Shown here: piece by piece, positions 8,677 through 18,823 of the stretch
Layout of the letters: the number at the start of each line of letters is the position of its first letter
Position numbering within the stretch: position 1 is the stretch's first letter
Origin: Streptomyces koelreuteriae
GTDB lineage: Bacteria > Actinomycetota > Actinomycetes > Streptomycetales > Streptomycetaceae
Assembly (NCBI RefSeq): GCF_018604545.1
Contig: NZ_CP075896.1
Location: forward strand, 3,534,001-3,598,000
DNA: 64,000 nucleotides
Direction: 5' to 3'
Made by a program: the position numbers and the translations under genes
The notes under the pieces: generated by a model
Database searches by the model: none
What the model saw: only the letters and a program-made list of their open reading frames with translations
What the model was told of the DNA's origin: nothing

Positions 8677-9123
8677 TCAGCAGGACCAGTCCTGGTCCAT
8701 GTCGAGTCCGCCTTCGCGGGGCTGGGTGAAGGAGAACCAGTTGCCGGAGTCGTCGCGGAACAGTGCCTCCGTGCCGTAGGGGCGCTCCTGCGGCTCCTGG
8801 AGGAACTCCACGCCGCGGTCCTTGAGCTTCTTGTAGTCGCCGTGGATGTCGTCCGTGGTCAGCACACCGGCGCCGAGCGCTCCCTTCGCGACGAGTTTCC
8901 GGACCATCTCGGCGGACTCGGGGTCCATCGCGGGGCCGCCGGGCACCATCAGGGTGAGCTCGACGTCGGGCTGGTCCGGCGAGCCGACGGTGAGCCAGCG
9001 CATGCCGCCCTCGCCCATGGTCATGTCCGTACGGACCTCCAGGCCCAGTTTCTCCGTGTAGAACTCCTTGGCCCGGTCCTGGTCGAGGACCCAGACGGTC
9101 GAGATGGCGAGACCCTTGATCAT
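8677..9123 (-). CDS. Glyoxalase/VOC-fold protein
   Basis: A 148-residue protein of the vicinal-oxygen-chelate fold, built as two beta-alpha-beta-beta-beta modules (DQDRAKEFYTEKLGLEVRTD in the first, GNWFSFTQP in the second). Such proteins are isomerases, dioxygenases or drug-binding resistance proteins, and the substrate cannot be told here. The ATG at 9123 follows CAGGAG. It lies 63 nt downstream of an AraC-type regulator on the same strand and is probably co-transcribed with it, a common pairing in actinobacteria. Confidence 0.88.
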   Translation of the reverse strand: MIKGLAISTVWVLDQDRAKEFYTEKLGLEVRTDMTMGEGGMRWLTVGSPDQPDVELTLMVPGGPAMDPESAEMVRKLVAKGALGAGVLTTDDIHGDYKKLKDRGVEFLQEPQERPYGTEALFRDDSGNWFSFTQPREGGLDMDQDWSC

Positions 9124-9186
9124 GGCGTGCTCCTGCTGCTCGGCGGCCGGTTCGTGCGTGCCCTGCCACGGTAGGCAGCGGGGGTG

Positions 9187-9657
9187 TCAGCCCGCTTCTC
9201 CGGAATTGCGCTCCTTGCCCGCGCCGGGCGCGGAGCGGAAGCCGCCGGCCCAGAGCATGGCGTAGCAGCCGGGGATGAGGGCGGCTCCCCGGCCGACGTG
9301 TTTGGCGCGGTACTCGCTGGGGGTGAGGCCGGTCCAGGTCTTGAAGCGGGCCGAGAACGTGCCGACGCTGCTGAAGCCGACCAGGTGGCAGATCTCCGTG
9401 ACGGACAGGTTCGCCGTGCGCAGCAGGTCCTCGGCGCGTTCGATGCGGCGGTGTGTGAGGTACTGGCCGGGGGTCTCGCCGTAGGCCTCCTTGAAGGCGC
9501 GGATGAAGTGATACCGCGAGTACCCGGCGTGCGCGGCGACGGTGTCCAGGTCCAGCCCGGGATCGGCCCAGTCCCGGTCCATGGCGTCCTTGGCGAGCCG
9601 CAGCTGCCGCGTCTTGTCCATGACGTCGATGGTGGCACGGGGGTCCGACAGCGGCAC
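9187..9657 (-). CDS. AraC-family transcriptional regulator (HTH only)
   Basis: A 156-residue regulator consisting almost entirely of the double HTH of the AraC/XylS family: LDTVAAHAGYSRYHFIRAFK for the first and VTEICHLVGFSSVGTFSARFKTWTGLTPSEYR for the second. There is no sizeable ligand-binding domain, only about 40 extra C-terminal residues with Gly, Ala and a single Cys. The GTG at 9657 is the chosen start; an internal ATG at 9621 is possible. It probably controls the VOC gene that follows. Confidence 0.88.
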   Translation of the reverse strand: MPLSDPRATIDVMDKTRQLRLAKDAMDRDWADPGLDLDTVAAHAGYSRYHFIRAFKEAYGETPGQYLTHRRIERAEDLLRTANLSVTEICHLVGFSSVGTFSARFKTWTGLTPSEYRAKHVGRGAALIPGCYAMLWAGGFRSAPGAGKERNSGEAG

Positions 9658-9680
9658 CGGCCTCGCGCCCGGGCACGGCG

Positions 9681-9713
9681 AAGGCCCCGGGCGGGTGGGC
9701 CGTCCGGGGCCTT
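9681..9713 (-). terminator. Terminator downstream of the MFS exporter gene
   Basis: Perfect 10-bp inverted repeat AAGGCCCCGG (9681-9690) and CCGGGGCCTT (9704-9713) with a 13-nt loop. It lies between the stop of the exporter and the start of the AraC gene. Confidence 0.7.
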
Positions 9714-9753
9714 GTGTGAGGGGCTGGAGCGGGTCGGAAGGGGCTGGGGCAGG

Positions 9754-11349
9754 TCAGACGGCCTCGACGACCGGTGTCTGCGCGGCCGGGCCGTCCGCCT
9801 TGTCGTCGTCCGACGCCTTCGGTCCCGCTCCCCGCAGCGGTACCTCCGTGACGAAGACGGCCGCCGCGAGTGCGACCACCGCCACCACGGCTCCGAGCAG
9901 GAACGCCGAGTGGATGCCGGCGGAGACCGCGTGCTGGTAGGCCTCGCGGGCCAGCACCGGGAGCTTGGCGAGGCTCGCCTTGTCGAGCTGGGCCGACTGT
10001 TCGGTGACCTTGGAGCCCAGCGCCCCGGCCCGCTCGGCCATGACGTCCTGGACCCGGCTGTTGAACAGCGCGCCCATGATCGCGACGCCGAAGGAGGAGC
10101 CGAGGGTGCGGAAGAGCGTGGTGGACGAGGACGCGACGCCCATGTCCTTCATCTCGACGCTGTTCTGCGCGACCAGCATGGTGATCTGCATCAGACAGCC
10201 CATGCCGAGCCCGACCACGGCCATGAAGACACCGGAGGTGAGGCGGGAGGTGCCGGTGTCCATCGTGGAGAGCAGATAGAGGCCGACGATCATCAGGACG
10301 CTGCCGAGGATCGGGAAGACCTTGTACTTGCCGGTGTTCGTGGTGATCCGCCCGGCGACCATCGAGGTGACGAGCATCGCGCCGAGCATCGGCAGGAGCA
10401 GCAGCCCGGAGTTCGTGGCGGAAGCGCCCTGCACGGACTGCTGGTACAGCGGCAGGAAGAGCGTGGCCCCGAACATCACGAAGCCGGTGATGAAGCCGAT
10501 GACCGACATCAGCGTGAAGTTGCGGCTGCGGAAGATGTGCAGCGGCACGATCGGCTCGGCGGCCTTCGTCTGCCAGAACACGAACCCGACGAGCGCGGCG
10601 ACCCCGATGCCGATCAGCTCCATGATCCGCGCGGAGCTCCAGGCGTACTCGGTGCCGCCCCAGGTGGTGACCAGCACGATCGCGGTGATGCCGATGGTCA
10701 GCAGGGCCGCGCCCAGGTAGTCGATCCGCGCTTCGGAGCGCTTCTTCGGCAGGTGCAGGACGACACTGACGGCGGCGAGCGCGACGACGCCGAGGGGCAG
10801 GTTGATGTAGAACGCCCAGCGCCAGCCCCAGTGGTCGGTGATGGTGCCGCCGACCAGCGGGCCGCCGATCATCGCCAGCGCCATGACGCCGGCCATCATG
10901 CCCTGGTACTTGCCGCGCTCCCGGGGCGGGATCAGATCACCGATGATCGCCATGACGCCGACCATCAGACCGCCGGCACCGAGGCCCTGGACGGCACGGA
11001 AGCCGATCAGCTCGCCCATGTTCTGGGCCATGCCGCTGAGCGCCGAGCCGATCAGGAAGATGACGATGGACGTCATGAACGTGCCCTTGCGGCCGTACAT
11101 GTCGCCGAGCTTGCCCCACAGCGGGGTGGAGGCCGCGGTCGCGAGCGTGTAGGCGGTGACGACCCAGGAGAGGTGTTCGAGCCCGCCCAGCTCACCGATG
11201 ATCGTCGGCATCGCCGTACCGATGATCATGTTGTCGAGCATCGCGAGCATCATCGCGATCATCAGCGCGAGCAGCACGACCCGTACGCTCTTCGGCTGTT
11301 TCTCCCCGCTGCCGGCGCCGACCGCCGGTGTGTCCGTCGTGTCCGCCAT
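9754..11349 (-). CDS. MFS multidrug exporter, DHA2 (EmrB/QacA) family, 14 TM
   Basis: A 531-residue major-facilitator drug:proton antiporter with about 14 membrane segments. Motif A appears as GKLGDMYGRKG in the first cytoplasmic loop, motif C-like glycines in the fifth helix (GGPLVGGTITDHWGWRWAFYIN), and TTWGGTEYAWSS is typical of the DHA2 branch. The C-terminal tail is hydrophilic. It is divergent from a TetR regulator, with a 22-bp imperfect inverted repeat in the shared promoter region, so substrate-responsive repression is likely. The exported compounds are unknown. Confidence 0.93.
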   Translation of the reverse strand: MADTTDTPAVGAGSGEKQPKSVRVVLLALMIAMMLAMLDNMIIGTAMPTIIGELGGLEHLSWVVTAYTLATAASTPLWGKLGDMYGRKGTFMTSIVIFLIGSALSGMAQNMGELIGFRAVQGLGAGGLMVGVMAIIGDLIPPRERGKYQGMMAGVMALAMIGGPLVGGTITDHWGWRWAFYINLPLGVVALAAVSVVLHLPKKRSEARIDYLGAALLTIGITAIVLVTTWGGTEYAWSSARIMELIGIGVAALVGFVFWQTKAAEPIVPLHIFRSRNFTLMSVIGFITGFVMFGATLFLPLYQQSVQGASATNSGLLLLPMLGAMLVTSMVAGRITTNTGKYKVFPILGSVLMIVGLYLLSTMDTGTSRLTSGVFMAVVGLGMGCLMQITMLVAQNSVEMKDMGVASSSTTLFRTLGSSFGVAIMGALFNSRVQDVMAERAGALGSKVTEQSAQLDKASLAKLPVLAREAYQHAVSAGIHSAFLLGAVVAVVALAAAVFVTEVPLRGAGPKASDDDKADGPAAQTPVVEAV

Positions 11350-11395
11350 CGCTTCCCACTCCCCCAGCTACCGCTACGTATCTGCAGCTACTGCT

Positions 11396-11465
11396 ACTTA
11401 CTTGCCGACCGGCTAGTGACTACACTCGGAAGTTAGCTCCGGAACTAGCCGGGCGTCAAGTAAGT
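11396..11465. promoter_or_regulatory. Paired operator arms for the TetR regulator in the divergent promoter
   Basis: The 22-nt arm 11396-11417 (begins ACTTACTTG, ends GGCTAGT) is repeated inverted at 11444-11465 (begins ACTAGCC, ends CAAGTAAGT) with two mismatches and a 26-nt spacer. Both lie between the divergent exporter and TetR genes. Next to the exporter start, AGCTACYGCTAC is repeated directly at 11366 and 11386. Confidence 0.6.
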
Positions 11466-11505
11466 TTTATGGAAAGCGGGGCGGCGTAGGAGGATGGGCG
11501 GCACC

Positions 11506-12090
11506 ATGGACGGCACCAGGCAGCGGCGCCGCGGGAACACCCGCCAGCGCATCCAGGACGTGGCCCTCGAACTCTTCGCGGAGCAGGGCTACGAGAAGAC
11601 GTCCCTGCGCGAGATCGCCGAGCGCCTGGACGTCACCAAGGCGGCGCTCTACTACCACTTCAAGACGAAGGAAGAGATCCTCGTCAGCATCTTCGAGGAC
11701 CTCACGCAGCCGATCGACGACCTGATCGAGTGGGGCCGGAGCCAGCCGCACACCCTCGACACCAAGCAGGAGATCGTCCGCCGTTACGCCGAGGCGCTGT
11801 CCCACGCGGCGCCGCTGTTCCGCTTCATGCACGAGAACCAGGCGACGGTGCGGGAACTGCAGATCGGCGACTCCTTCAAGGAGCGCATCCGCAGCCTGCG
11901 GGACACCATCATCGACCCGGACGCGGACCTGGTCGACCAGGTCCGCTGCGCCAGCGCGCTCTTCACGCTGCACGCCGGGATGTTCCTGCTCCAGGAAATG
12001 GAAGGCGACCCCGAAGAGAAGGACAAAGCCGTCCTCGAGGTCGCCACCGAGCTGGTGACCCGGGCCCACCGGGGAGCCGAGGGCTCCTAG
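11506..12090 (+). CDS. TetR-family repressor
   Basis: A 194-residue TetR regulator. The N-terminal HTH is clear (RQRIQDVALELFAEQGYEKTS, LREIAERLDVTKAALYYHFKTKEEIL), and the C-terminal ligand domain is all-helical. AGGAGG abuts an ATG at 11494, too close to serve it, so the ATG at 11506 (12 nt from the site) is preferred. It is divergent from the DHA2 exporter and very probably represses it until a drug or metabolite binds. It likely also represses itself, since one operator arm overlaps its own leader. Confidence 0.9.
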   Translation: MDGTRQRRRGNTRQRIQDVALELFAEQGYEKTSLREIAERLDVTKAALYYHFKTKEEILVSIFEDLTQPIDDLIEWGRSQPHTLDTKQEIVRRYAEALSHAAPLFRFMHENQATVRELQIGDSFKERIRSLRDTIIDPDADLVDQVRCASALFTLHAGMFLLQEMEGDPEEKDKAVLEVATELVTRAHRGAEGS

Positions 12091-12116
12091 GGGCACCGCC
12101 GGTCAGGGCGTGGTCG

Positions 12117-12830
12117 TCAGACCTTCACGCCGTTGGCGCGCAGGAACTTCACCGGGTCGACGGCCGAGCCGTAGTTGGCGGTCGTACGGATCTCGAAGTG
12201 CAGGTGCGGACCGCTCGAGTTACCGGTGCTGCCGGACTTGGCGATCTCCTGGCCGGTCTTCACGATCTGGCCGACGTTCACGGTGACCTTCGACAGGTGG
12301 GCGTACTGGGAGTACGTGCCGTTGCCGTGCTTGATCACGACGGCGTTGCCGTAGGCGGGGCCGTCACCGGCGCCGTTGCCGCCGGCCTTGACCACGGTGC
12401 CGCCGTGGGCGGCGACGACCTGGGTGCCGGTCGGGACGGCGAAGTCCTGGCCGCTGTGGGTGGACTGCCACATGCCGCCGTTCTGGGCGAAGCTCGCGGA
12501 GAGCTTGTACTTCTTCACCGGGTCGACCCAGGACGGCTTGGCCTTCTTGGCTGCGGCCTTCTTGGCAGCCGCCTTCTTCTCGGCCGCCTTCTTCGCGGCG
12601 GCGGCCTTGGCGGCCTTCTCAGCCTTCACGGACTCGGCCTTGGCGTGCTTGGCCTGGGCGGCGGCCTGCGCCTGGACGGCACTGGCGGCGCCGGACGCGG
12701 ACGTGGTGTCGGCGGCGGACGCGACCCCGGCTCCCAGTGCGACCGAGACGCCAAGGCCGGCGGCCAGCACGGTCGCACGGGTGCGGAGCTGGGACGTACG
12801 GGAAGAACGGGACGTGACGCGCTTGGACAT
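12117..12830 (-). CDS. Secreted M23 (LytM-type) peptidoglycan endopeptidase
   Basis: A 237-residue exported protein. It has a signal peptide ending near GVASAA (about residue 41), then a Lys/Ala-rich helical stretch of about 60 residues (repeats of AAKKAAEKKAAAKKA type), then a lysostaphin-like M23 domain with the zinc ligands in THSGQDF and HLHFEIR. Family members cut peptide cross-links in the cell wall. The basic stretch may bind the anionic wall. The ATG at 12830 follows GAGG with 6-nt spacing. It is convergent with the TetR gene and divergent from the HAD phosphatase. Confidence 0.92.
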   Translation of the reverse strand: MSKRVTSRSSRTSQLRTRATVLAAGLGVSVALGAGVASAADTTSASGAASAVQAQAAAQAKHAKAESVKAEKAAKAAAAKKAAEKKAAAKKAAAKKAKPSWVDPVKKYKLSASFAQNGGMWQSTHSGQDFAVPTGTQVVAAHGGTVVKAGGNGAGDGPAYGNAVVIKHGNGTYSQYAHLSKVTVNVGQIVKTGQEIAKSGSTGNSSGPHLHFEIRTTANYGSAVDPVKFLRANGVKV

Positions 12831-13268
12831 CGAAACCTCGTGTGGAAGGGGACGGAGAAACCACCCGGCGCACAGACGCTCGCCGAATGGCCATCCCTTG
12901 GTAACCCGAAGCCCGACAAACCCCAAAAAGCGTGATCTACGACTGAAGTTAGTAATTTAGGTCAGTGTTCCACGTCTCTTGACACTGCACCCATAGGGGA
13001 CGAATCAGCACACTGCACTGCACTTTCCCCCGCCTCGCGGGCCAAAAGTCCCTTTCCTCCCGGCCCGTTAGCAACTATTCCATCTAGTAACGGACATATC
13101 GCCTGTGCGCCATGTCACCGGAGGCCCTCTTCAACCATTCCGGAAATGTGGCGCACGCCTCTAGGCACCTACCGTCCGGTAACCCTACGGTTCCCCTCGC
13201 GCCACCCTCGCCCACGAACATGCACACGCCATGTTGCAGCGTCACGGACGTGAGAGGACCCCCACGAC
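12831..13268. other. 438-bp divergent intergenic region
   Basis: Contains both promoters for the M23 and HAD genes. It is more AT-rich around 12930-12990 and holds TTGACA at 12979-12984 (plus strand) and GGAAC (minus strand, 12967-12971). No convincing -10 partner, gene or riboswitch signature was found; I looked for c-di-AMP riboswitch motifs because such elements precede wall hydrolases in this genus. Confidence 0.5.
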
Positions 13269-13910
13269 ATGCAGACCCGACGCCCCTGGTTGCGCCGCGC
13301 ATCAGTGACCGCCGTATCGGCGGCCGCCCTCGTGGCGATGGCCGCGCCGGCCGATGCCACGACCGCCACCCCTGCCTCCGCGTCCGCCACCGCCGCCTCC
13401 ACGGCAGCCGCGGCGGACGTCGACTACGCCACCTGGCAGAAGGACTGCCAGGCGGTGATGGGCCAGGCCCTGCCCTATCTGAAGCAGCGGATCGCGGCCG
13501 CCAAGCCGGGTGAGAAGCAGGCCATCGTCTTCGACATCGACAACACCACGCTGGAGACCGATTTCGGCTTCAGCTACCCGCAGCCGGCCAACAAGCCGGT
13601 CCTGGAGGCCGCCAGATACGCCCAGGACCGCGGCGTCGCGCTGTTCTTCGTGACCGCCCGCCCGGACATCATCTACTCGTTCACCGACTACAACCTGAAG
13701 CAGACCGGCTACCGGGTCTCCGGCCTCTATGTCCGGAACTTCATCGACCTCTTCAAGAACGTCGCCGAGTACAAGACGGCCCAGCGCGTCGATATCGAGA
13801 AGAAGGGCTACACGATCATCGCGAACATCGGCAACAGCGCCACCGATCTGTCGGGCGGCCACGCCGAGAAGACGTACAAGCTGCCGGATTACGACGGGCA
13901 GCTGTCGTAG
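13269..13910 (+). CDS. Secreted HAD-superfamily acid phosphatase
   Basis: A 213-residue exported protein. The signal peptide is followed by an Ala/Thr/Ser-rich spacer to about residue 50, then a HAD domain. Motif I is IVFDIDNTTLE (the two Asp are nucleophile and acid/base), motif II is FVTARP, and the motif-III region is IGNSATDLSGG. The family (class B/plant-type acid phosphatases) hydrolyses phosphomonoesters outside the membrane. GAGAGGA lies about 10 nt before the ATG. A 12-bp terminator hairpin follows and is shared with the convergent clpC. Confidence 0.88.
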   Translation: MQTRRPWLRRASVTAVSAAALVAMAAPADATTATPASASATAASTAAAADVDYATWQKDCQAVMGQALPYLKQRIAAAKPGEKQAIVFDIDNTTLETDFGFSYPQPANKPVLEAARYAQDRGVALFFVTARPDIIYSFTDYNLKQTGYRVSGLYVRNFIDLFKNVAEYKTAQRVDIEKKGYTIIANIGNSATDLSGGHAEKTYKLPDYDGQLS

Positions 13911-13940
13911 GGCCACAGGGCAGCCCCCGGGCATGCAAAA

Positions 13941-13968
13941 GGGGCCGGTGCCTTTCGGCACCGGCCCC
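13941..13968. terminator. Bidirectional terminator between the HAD gene and clpC
   Basis: Perfect 12-bp stem GGGGCCGGTGCC / GGCACCGGCCCC with a TTTC loop. Four Ts follow on the minus strand, so it is a good intrinsic terminator for clpC; on the plus strand it is followed by CTCTC. Confidence 0.85.
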
Positions 13969-13987
13969 TCTCACTCAGCCGTGACGC

Positions 13988-16513
<2,526 letters not shown>

Positions 16514-16943
16514 CGTTAATCGCTCCTCAGAGCGGTCAGGCAGTGGGGGGAACTTCCCCTCCCTGTCCTTCCGCAGCTTAGTCCCGCAAGCGGGGACCGC
16601 TCATTCCAACTGCCGACACCGTCGATGGCCTCCTGACCCCGAACGCCGACATCTGCTCCAACCCGATGGTGCGAGACGATGTTCCCGCAGGCCAGGCAGT
16701 TACCCCCATCGCCAGTACGCCGATGGCGAACGTGAGACGGCCTTTCCTGCGTGTCGCCCCCTCCCACAAGGGATGTCTTACCCGTAGAGCCCGGATGTCC
16801 ATGCCGGGTGCCCTGGTTCCCTCCGCTACGGGCGAACAACCTTGCGCCTCCCGGTACCCCCCACACGCAGCCCTTTCGCCACTCTGTGCGCCTGCCGAAA
16901 CACCCAGCGTAACTCGCACGTCCTTCCGGCGGTTGCACTTGGC
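16514..16943. other. 430-bp intergenic region upstream of clpC
   Basis: Divergent region between clpC and an uncharacterised plus-strand gene. Apart from the ClgR-type box listed separately I see no gene here. The palindrome CCGCTTGCGG lies near 16590. Confidence 0.5.
16714..16731 (+). promoter_or_regulatory. ClgR-type operator
   Basis: AGTACGCCGATGGCGAAC matches at every position the ClgR consensus I recall from Corynebacterium (WNNWCGCYNANRGCGWWS). ClgR activates clp genes in actinobacteria. The distance to the clpC start is about 200 nt, so the promoter would have to lie between. Confidence 0.6.
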
Positions 16944-17708
16944 ATGTTCGGCGCCCCGCACTCCGTGACCGCGTCTGTGTCCGCGTCCGTGTCCCCTTCA
17001 GCTTCACCGCTCGTCCCGCCTCCTCGCGGTCCGACCGACGAGGGCTGTCCGGTCCGGCGGTGGTACGAGAGGGAGCTGGGCTGGCCGACGGTGCCCGGGG
17101 ATCCGGTGCGGCTGGCGGTGGGGGTTCGCTTCGACGTCCTGGATGTGCCGGCCGAGGCGGGGCTCGCGGCGCTGCGGCGCCTGGGGGCGGGGGCTGGGCC
17201 TGGGCCTGGGGCTCCCGTGGCCGTACGGGGCGACCGTGTGCGGCTGCTGGTGGCCTCGGGCAGCGCGGAGGAGCTGCCGGGGCTGCTGGAGTGGCTGGAG
17301 TGGGGGTCGCTGGCGCTCGACCTGGTCGCGATCGGCGCGGGCGGGTCCATGGAGGCGCCGGTGCCGGGCGGGGTGAGCGGGGCGGGTGAGAACGTGCCGC
17401 TGCCCGGCCAGAGGGCCCCGCAGATGGCTCCCGGGGCGGCTGTGGCACCGGTTCCCGAAACCGGGCCGTTCACCGGCCGGCCGGTCTCCCCGGGCCGGGT
17501 CGGTTCCCAGGGGGCCGCCGTCTGGCTGCGGCCCCCCGAGCCGGGATGCGAGGTCGAGGCCTCGCTGCCGACGCTGTCGGCCTTGGGGGGCGGTGGGAAT
17601 GCCCCCGATCTCGTACGGCTGGTGGACACGGTGGCCACGCACTGCCACCGGGTCCGGCTGCGGCGCGCGTGCGCCCGCCCGCCGGCCTCACGCGTGCAAG
17701 GTCGGTAG
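16944..17708 (+). CDS. Uncharacterised Streptomyces protein between clpC and lsr2
   Basis: Some 254 residues from an ATG at 16944. After a Ser/Pro-rich start there is a conserved-looking block (DEGCPVRRWYERELGWPT, then LRLAVGVRFDVLDVPAE, then RGDRVRLLVASGSAEELPGLLEWLEWG). This recalls the N-terminal part of bifunctional primase/polymerase-like proteins, but catalytic residues are not evident and I do not assign a function. The C-terminal half is Pro/Gly-rich. The start is uncertain because no ribosome site is visible, and an upstream in-frame start at 16842 exists. It is convergent with lsr2. Confidence 0.6.
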   Translation: MFGAPHSVTASVSASVSPSASPLVPPPRGPTDEGCPVRRWYERELGWPTVPGDPVRLAVGVRFDVLDVPAEAGLAALRRLGAGAGPGPGAPVAVRGDRVRLLVASGSAEELPGLLEWLEWGSLALDLVAIGAGGSMEAPVPGGVSGAGENVPLPGQRAPQMAPGAAVAPVPETGPFTGRPVSPGRVGSQGAAVWLRPPEPGCEVEASLPTLSALGGGGNAPDLVRLVDTVATHCHRVRLRRACARPPASRVQGR

Positions 17709-17717
17709 TGCCGCTGT

Positions 17718-18053
17718 TCAGCCGTTGGCCTTCTCGTAGGCCTCGCGGATGGTCGCGGGGACACGGCCGCGGTCGTTGACCTCGTAGCCGTTCTCCTTCG
17801 CCCAGGCGCGGATGGCCGCGGTGTCCTGGCTGCCGCTCGAAGCCGCGCGCGCCTTTCCGCGCCCGCCCGAAGCACGGCCTCCGGTACGACGACCGCCCTT
17901 CACGTAAGGCTCGAGAAGGCCACGGAGCTTGTCCGCATTGGCAGTGGTGAGATCGATCTCGTACGTCTTGCCGTCCAGCGCAAACGTCACGGTCTCGTCC
18001 GCCTCGCCACCGTCGAGGTCGTCGACAAGAAGGACCTGAACCTTCTGTGCCAC
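17718..18053 (-). CDS. lsr2: Lsr2 nucleoid-associated silencer
   Basis: A 111-residue Lsr2. The N-terminal dimerisation domain (QKVQVLLVDDLDGGEADETV, YEIDL) and the C-terminal DNA-binding domain (AIRAWAKENGYEVNDRGRVP, holding the RGR AT-hook-like loop) are joined by a basic Gly/Arg/Ser linker. Lsr2 binds AT-rich DNA and silences acquired genes and many biosynthetic clusters in Streptomyces. AAAGGA lies 6 nt before the GTG at 18053; an upstream ATG at 18068 sits before the ribosome site and is rejected. A 12-bp palindrome lies in the probable promoter. Confidence 0.97.
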   Translation of the reverse strand: MAQKVQVLLVDDLDGGEADETVTFALDGKTYEIDLTTANADKLRGLLEPYVKGGRRTGGRASGGRGKARAASSGSQDTAAIRAWAKENGYEVNDRGRVPATIREAYEKANG

Positions 18054-18121
18054 CGGATTTCCTTTCATCGATATCTTCAGGGCCGGGGAGTGTGCCGGCG
18101 TCCGCCGTATCGCCGTCCCCT

Positions 18122-18143
18122 GTTATATGCAGTACTGCAGTAC
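18122..18143 (-). promoter_or_regulatory. lsr2 promoter with palindromic operator
   Basis: On the minus strand TATAAC (18122-18127) is a good -10 box. Directly upstream lies the perfect palindrome GTACTGCAGTAC (18132-18143), overlapped by GCAGTACTGC. A protein bound here would block the promoter; which protein is unknown, and Lsr2 itself is one candidate. Confidence 0.45.
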
Positions 18144-18277
18144 GTCGGAAAGCAAACCGCTTTTGCCGGAAAAACACAAACCCTCGGCAGAGACCGGGAG
18201 CCCTGGCTCCGTCCGGAAACGTGCGCGTTTCGGACATAGGGCACCGGGGCAGGTGTCGATCCCCGAATCGCCGACGA

Positions 18278-18811
18278 TCACAGATGCAGAAGCATCCGGC
18301 TGTTGCCCAAGGTGTTCGGTTTCACTCGTTCGAGACCGAGGAACTCCGCGACACCCTCGTCATAGGAACGCAGCAGCTCCGCGTAGACATCCGTGTCGAC
18401 CGGCGTCTCGCCGATCTCCACGAAGCCGTGCTTGACGAAGAAGTCGACTTCGAAGGTCAGACAGAAAACGCGGCGAACACCGAGCCAGCGGGCGGTGTGC
18501 AGCAACTTCTCCAGCAACTGGTGTCCGACGCCGGCGCCCTTGAGGCCGGGCTTCACCGCGAGAGTGCGCACTTCCGCGAGGTCTTCCCACATCACGTGCA
18601 GGGCGCCGCAGCCGACGACCTCCGCGTTGTCGTCCCGTTCCGCGACCCAGAACTCCTGGATGTCCTCGTAAAGCGTCACCGTTGCTTTGTCGAGCAGGTT
18701 GCCGCCGCGGACGTAGGCGTCAAGGAGACGGCGCACCGCCGGGACATCGCTGGTGCGGGCCCGTCGGACGGTGATGGCTTTTGCGGTGGCTTCGGGGCTC
18801 TTCGCGGACAT
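18278..18811 (-). CDS. argA: N-acetylglutamate synthase, short actinobacterial GNAT type (ArgA)
   Basis: A 177-residue GNAT acyltransferase. Blocks VRRARTSDVPAVRRLLDAYV, VTLYEDIQEFWVAE, VVGCGALHVMWEDLAEVRT, GVGHQLLEKLL and the end VKPNTLGNSRMLL correspond closely to the stand-alone N-acetylglutamate synthase of Mycobacterium tuberculosis (Rv2747) as I remember it. It makes N-acetylglutamate from acetyl-CoA and glutamate, the first step of arginine synthesis. It is not linked to other arg genes here. TAGCGT lies 6 nt before the ATG, predicting a leaderless message. Confidence 0.85.
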   Translation of the reverse strand: MSAKSPEATAKAITVRRARTSDVPAVRRLLDAYVRGGNLLDKATVTLYEDIQEFWVAERDDNAEVVGCGALHVMWEDLAEVRTLAVKPGLKGAGVGHQLLEKLLHTARWLGVRRVFCLTFEVDFFVKHGFVEIGETPVDTDVYAELLRSYDEGVAEFLGLERVKPNTLGNSRMLLHL

Positions 18812-18817
18812 GGGCGG

Positions 18818-18823
18818 ACGCTA
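18818..18823 (-). promoter_or_regulatory. -10 box, predicted leaderless transcript (argA)
   Basis: TAGCGT on the minus strand, exactly 6 nt before the ATG. Confidence 0.6.

Noticed and set aside
12831..12960. Possible c-di-AMP riboswitch before the M23 peptidase gene
   Set aside because: Expected from known biology, but the conserved segments of that riboswitch could not be found on the minus strand.
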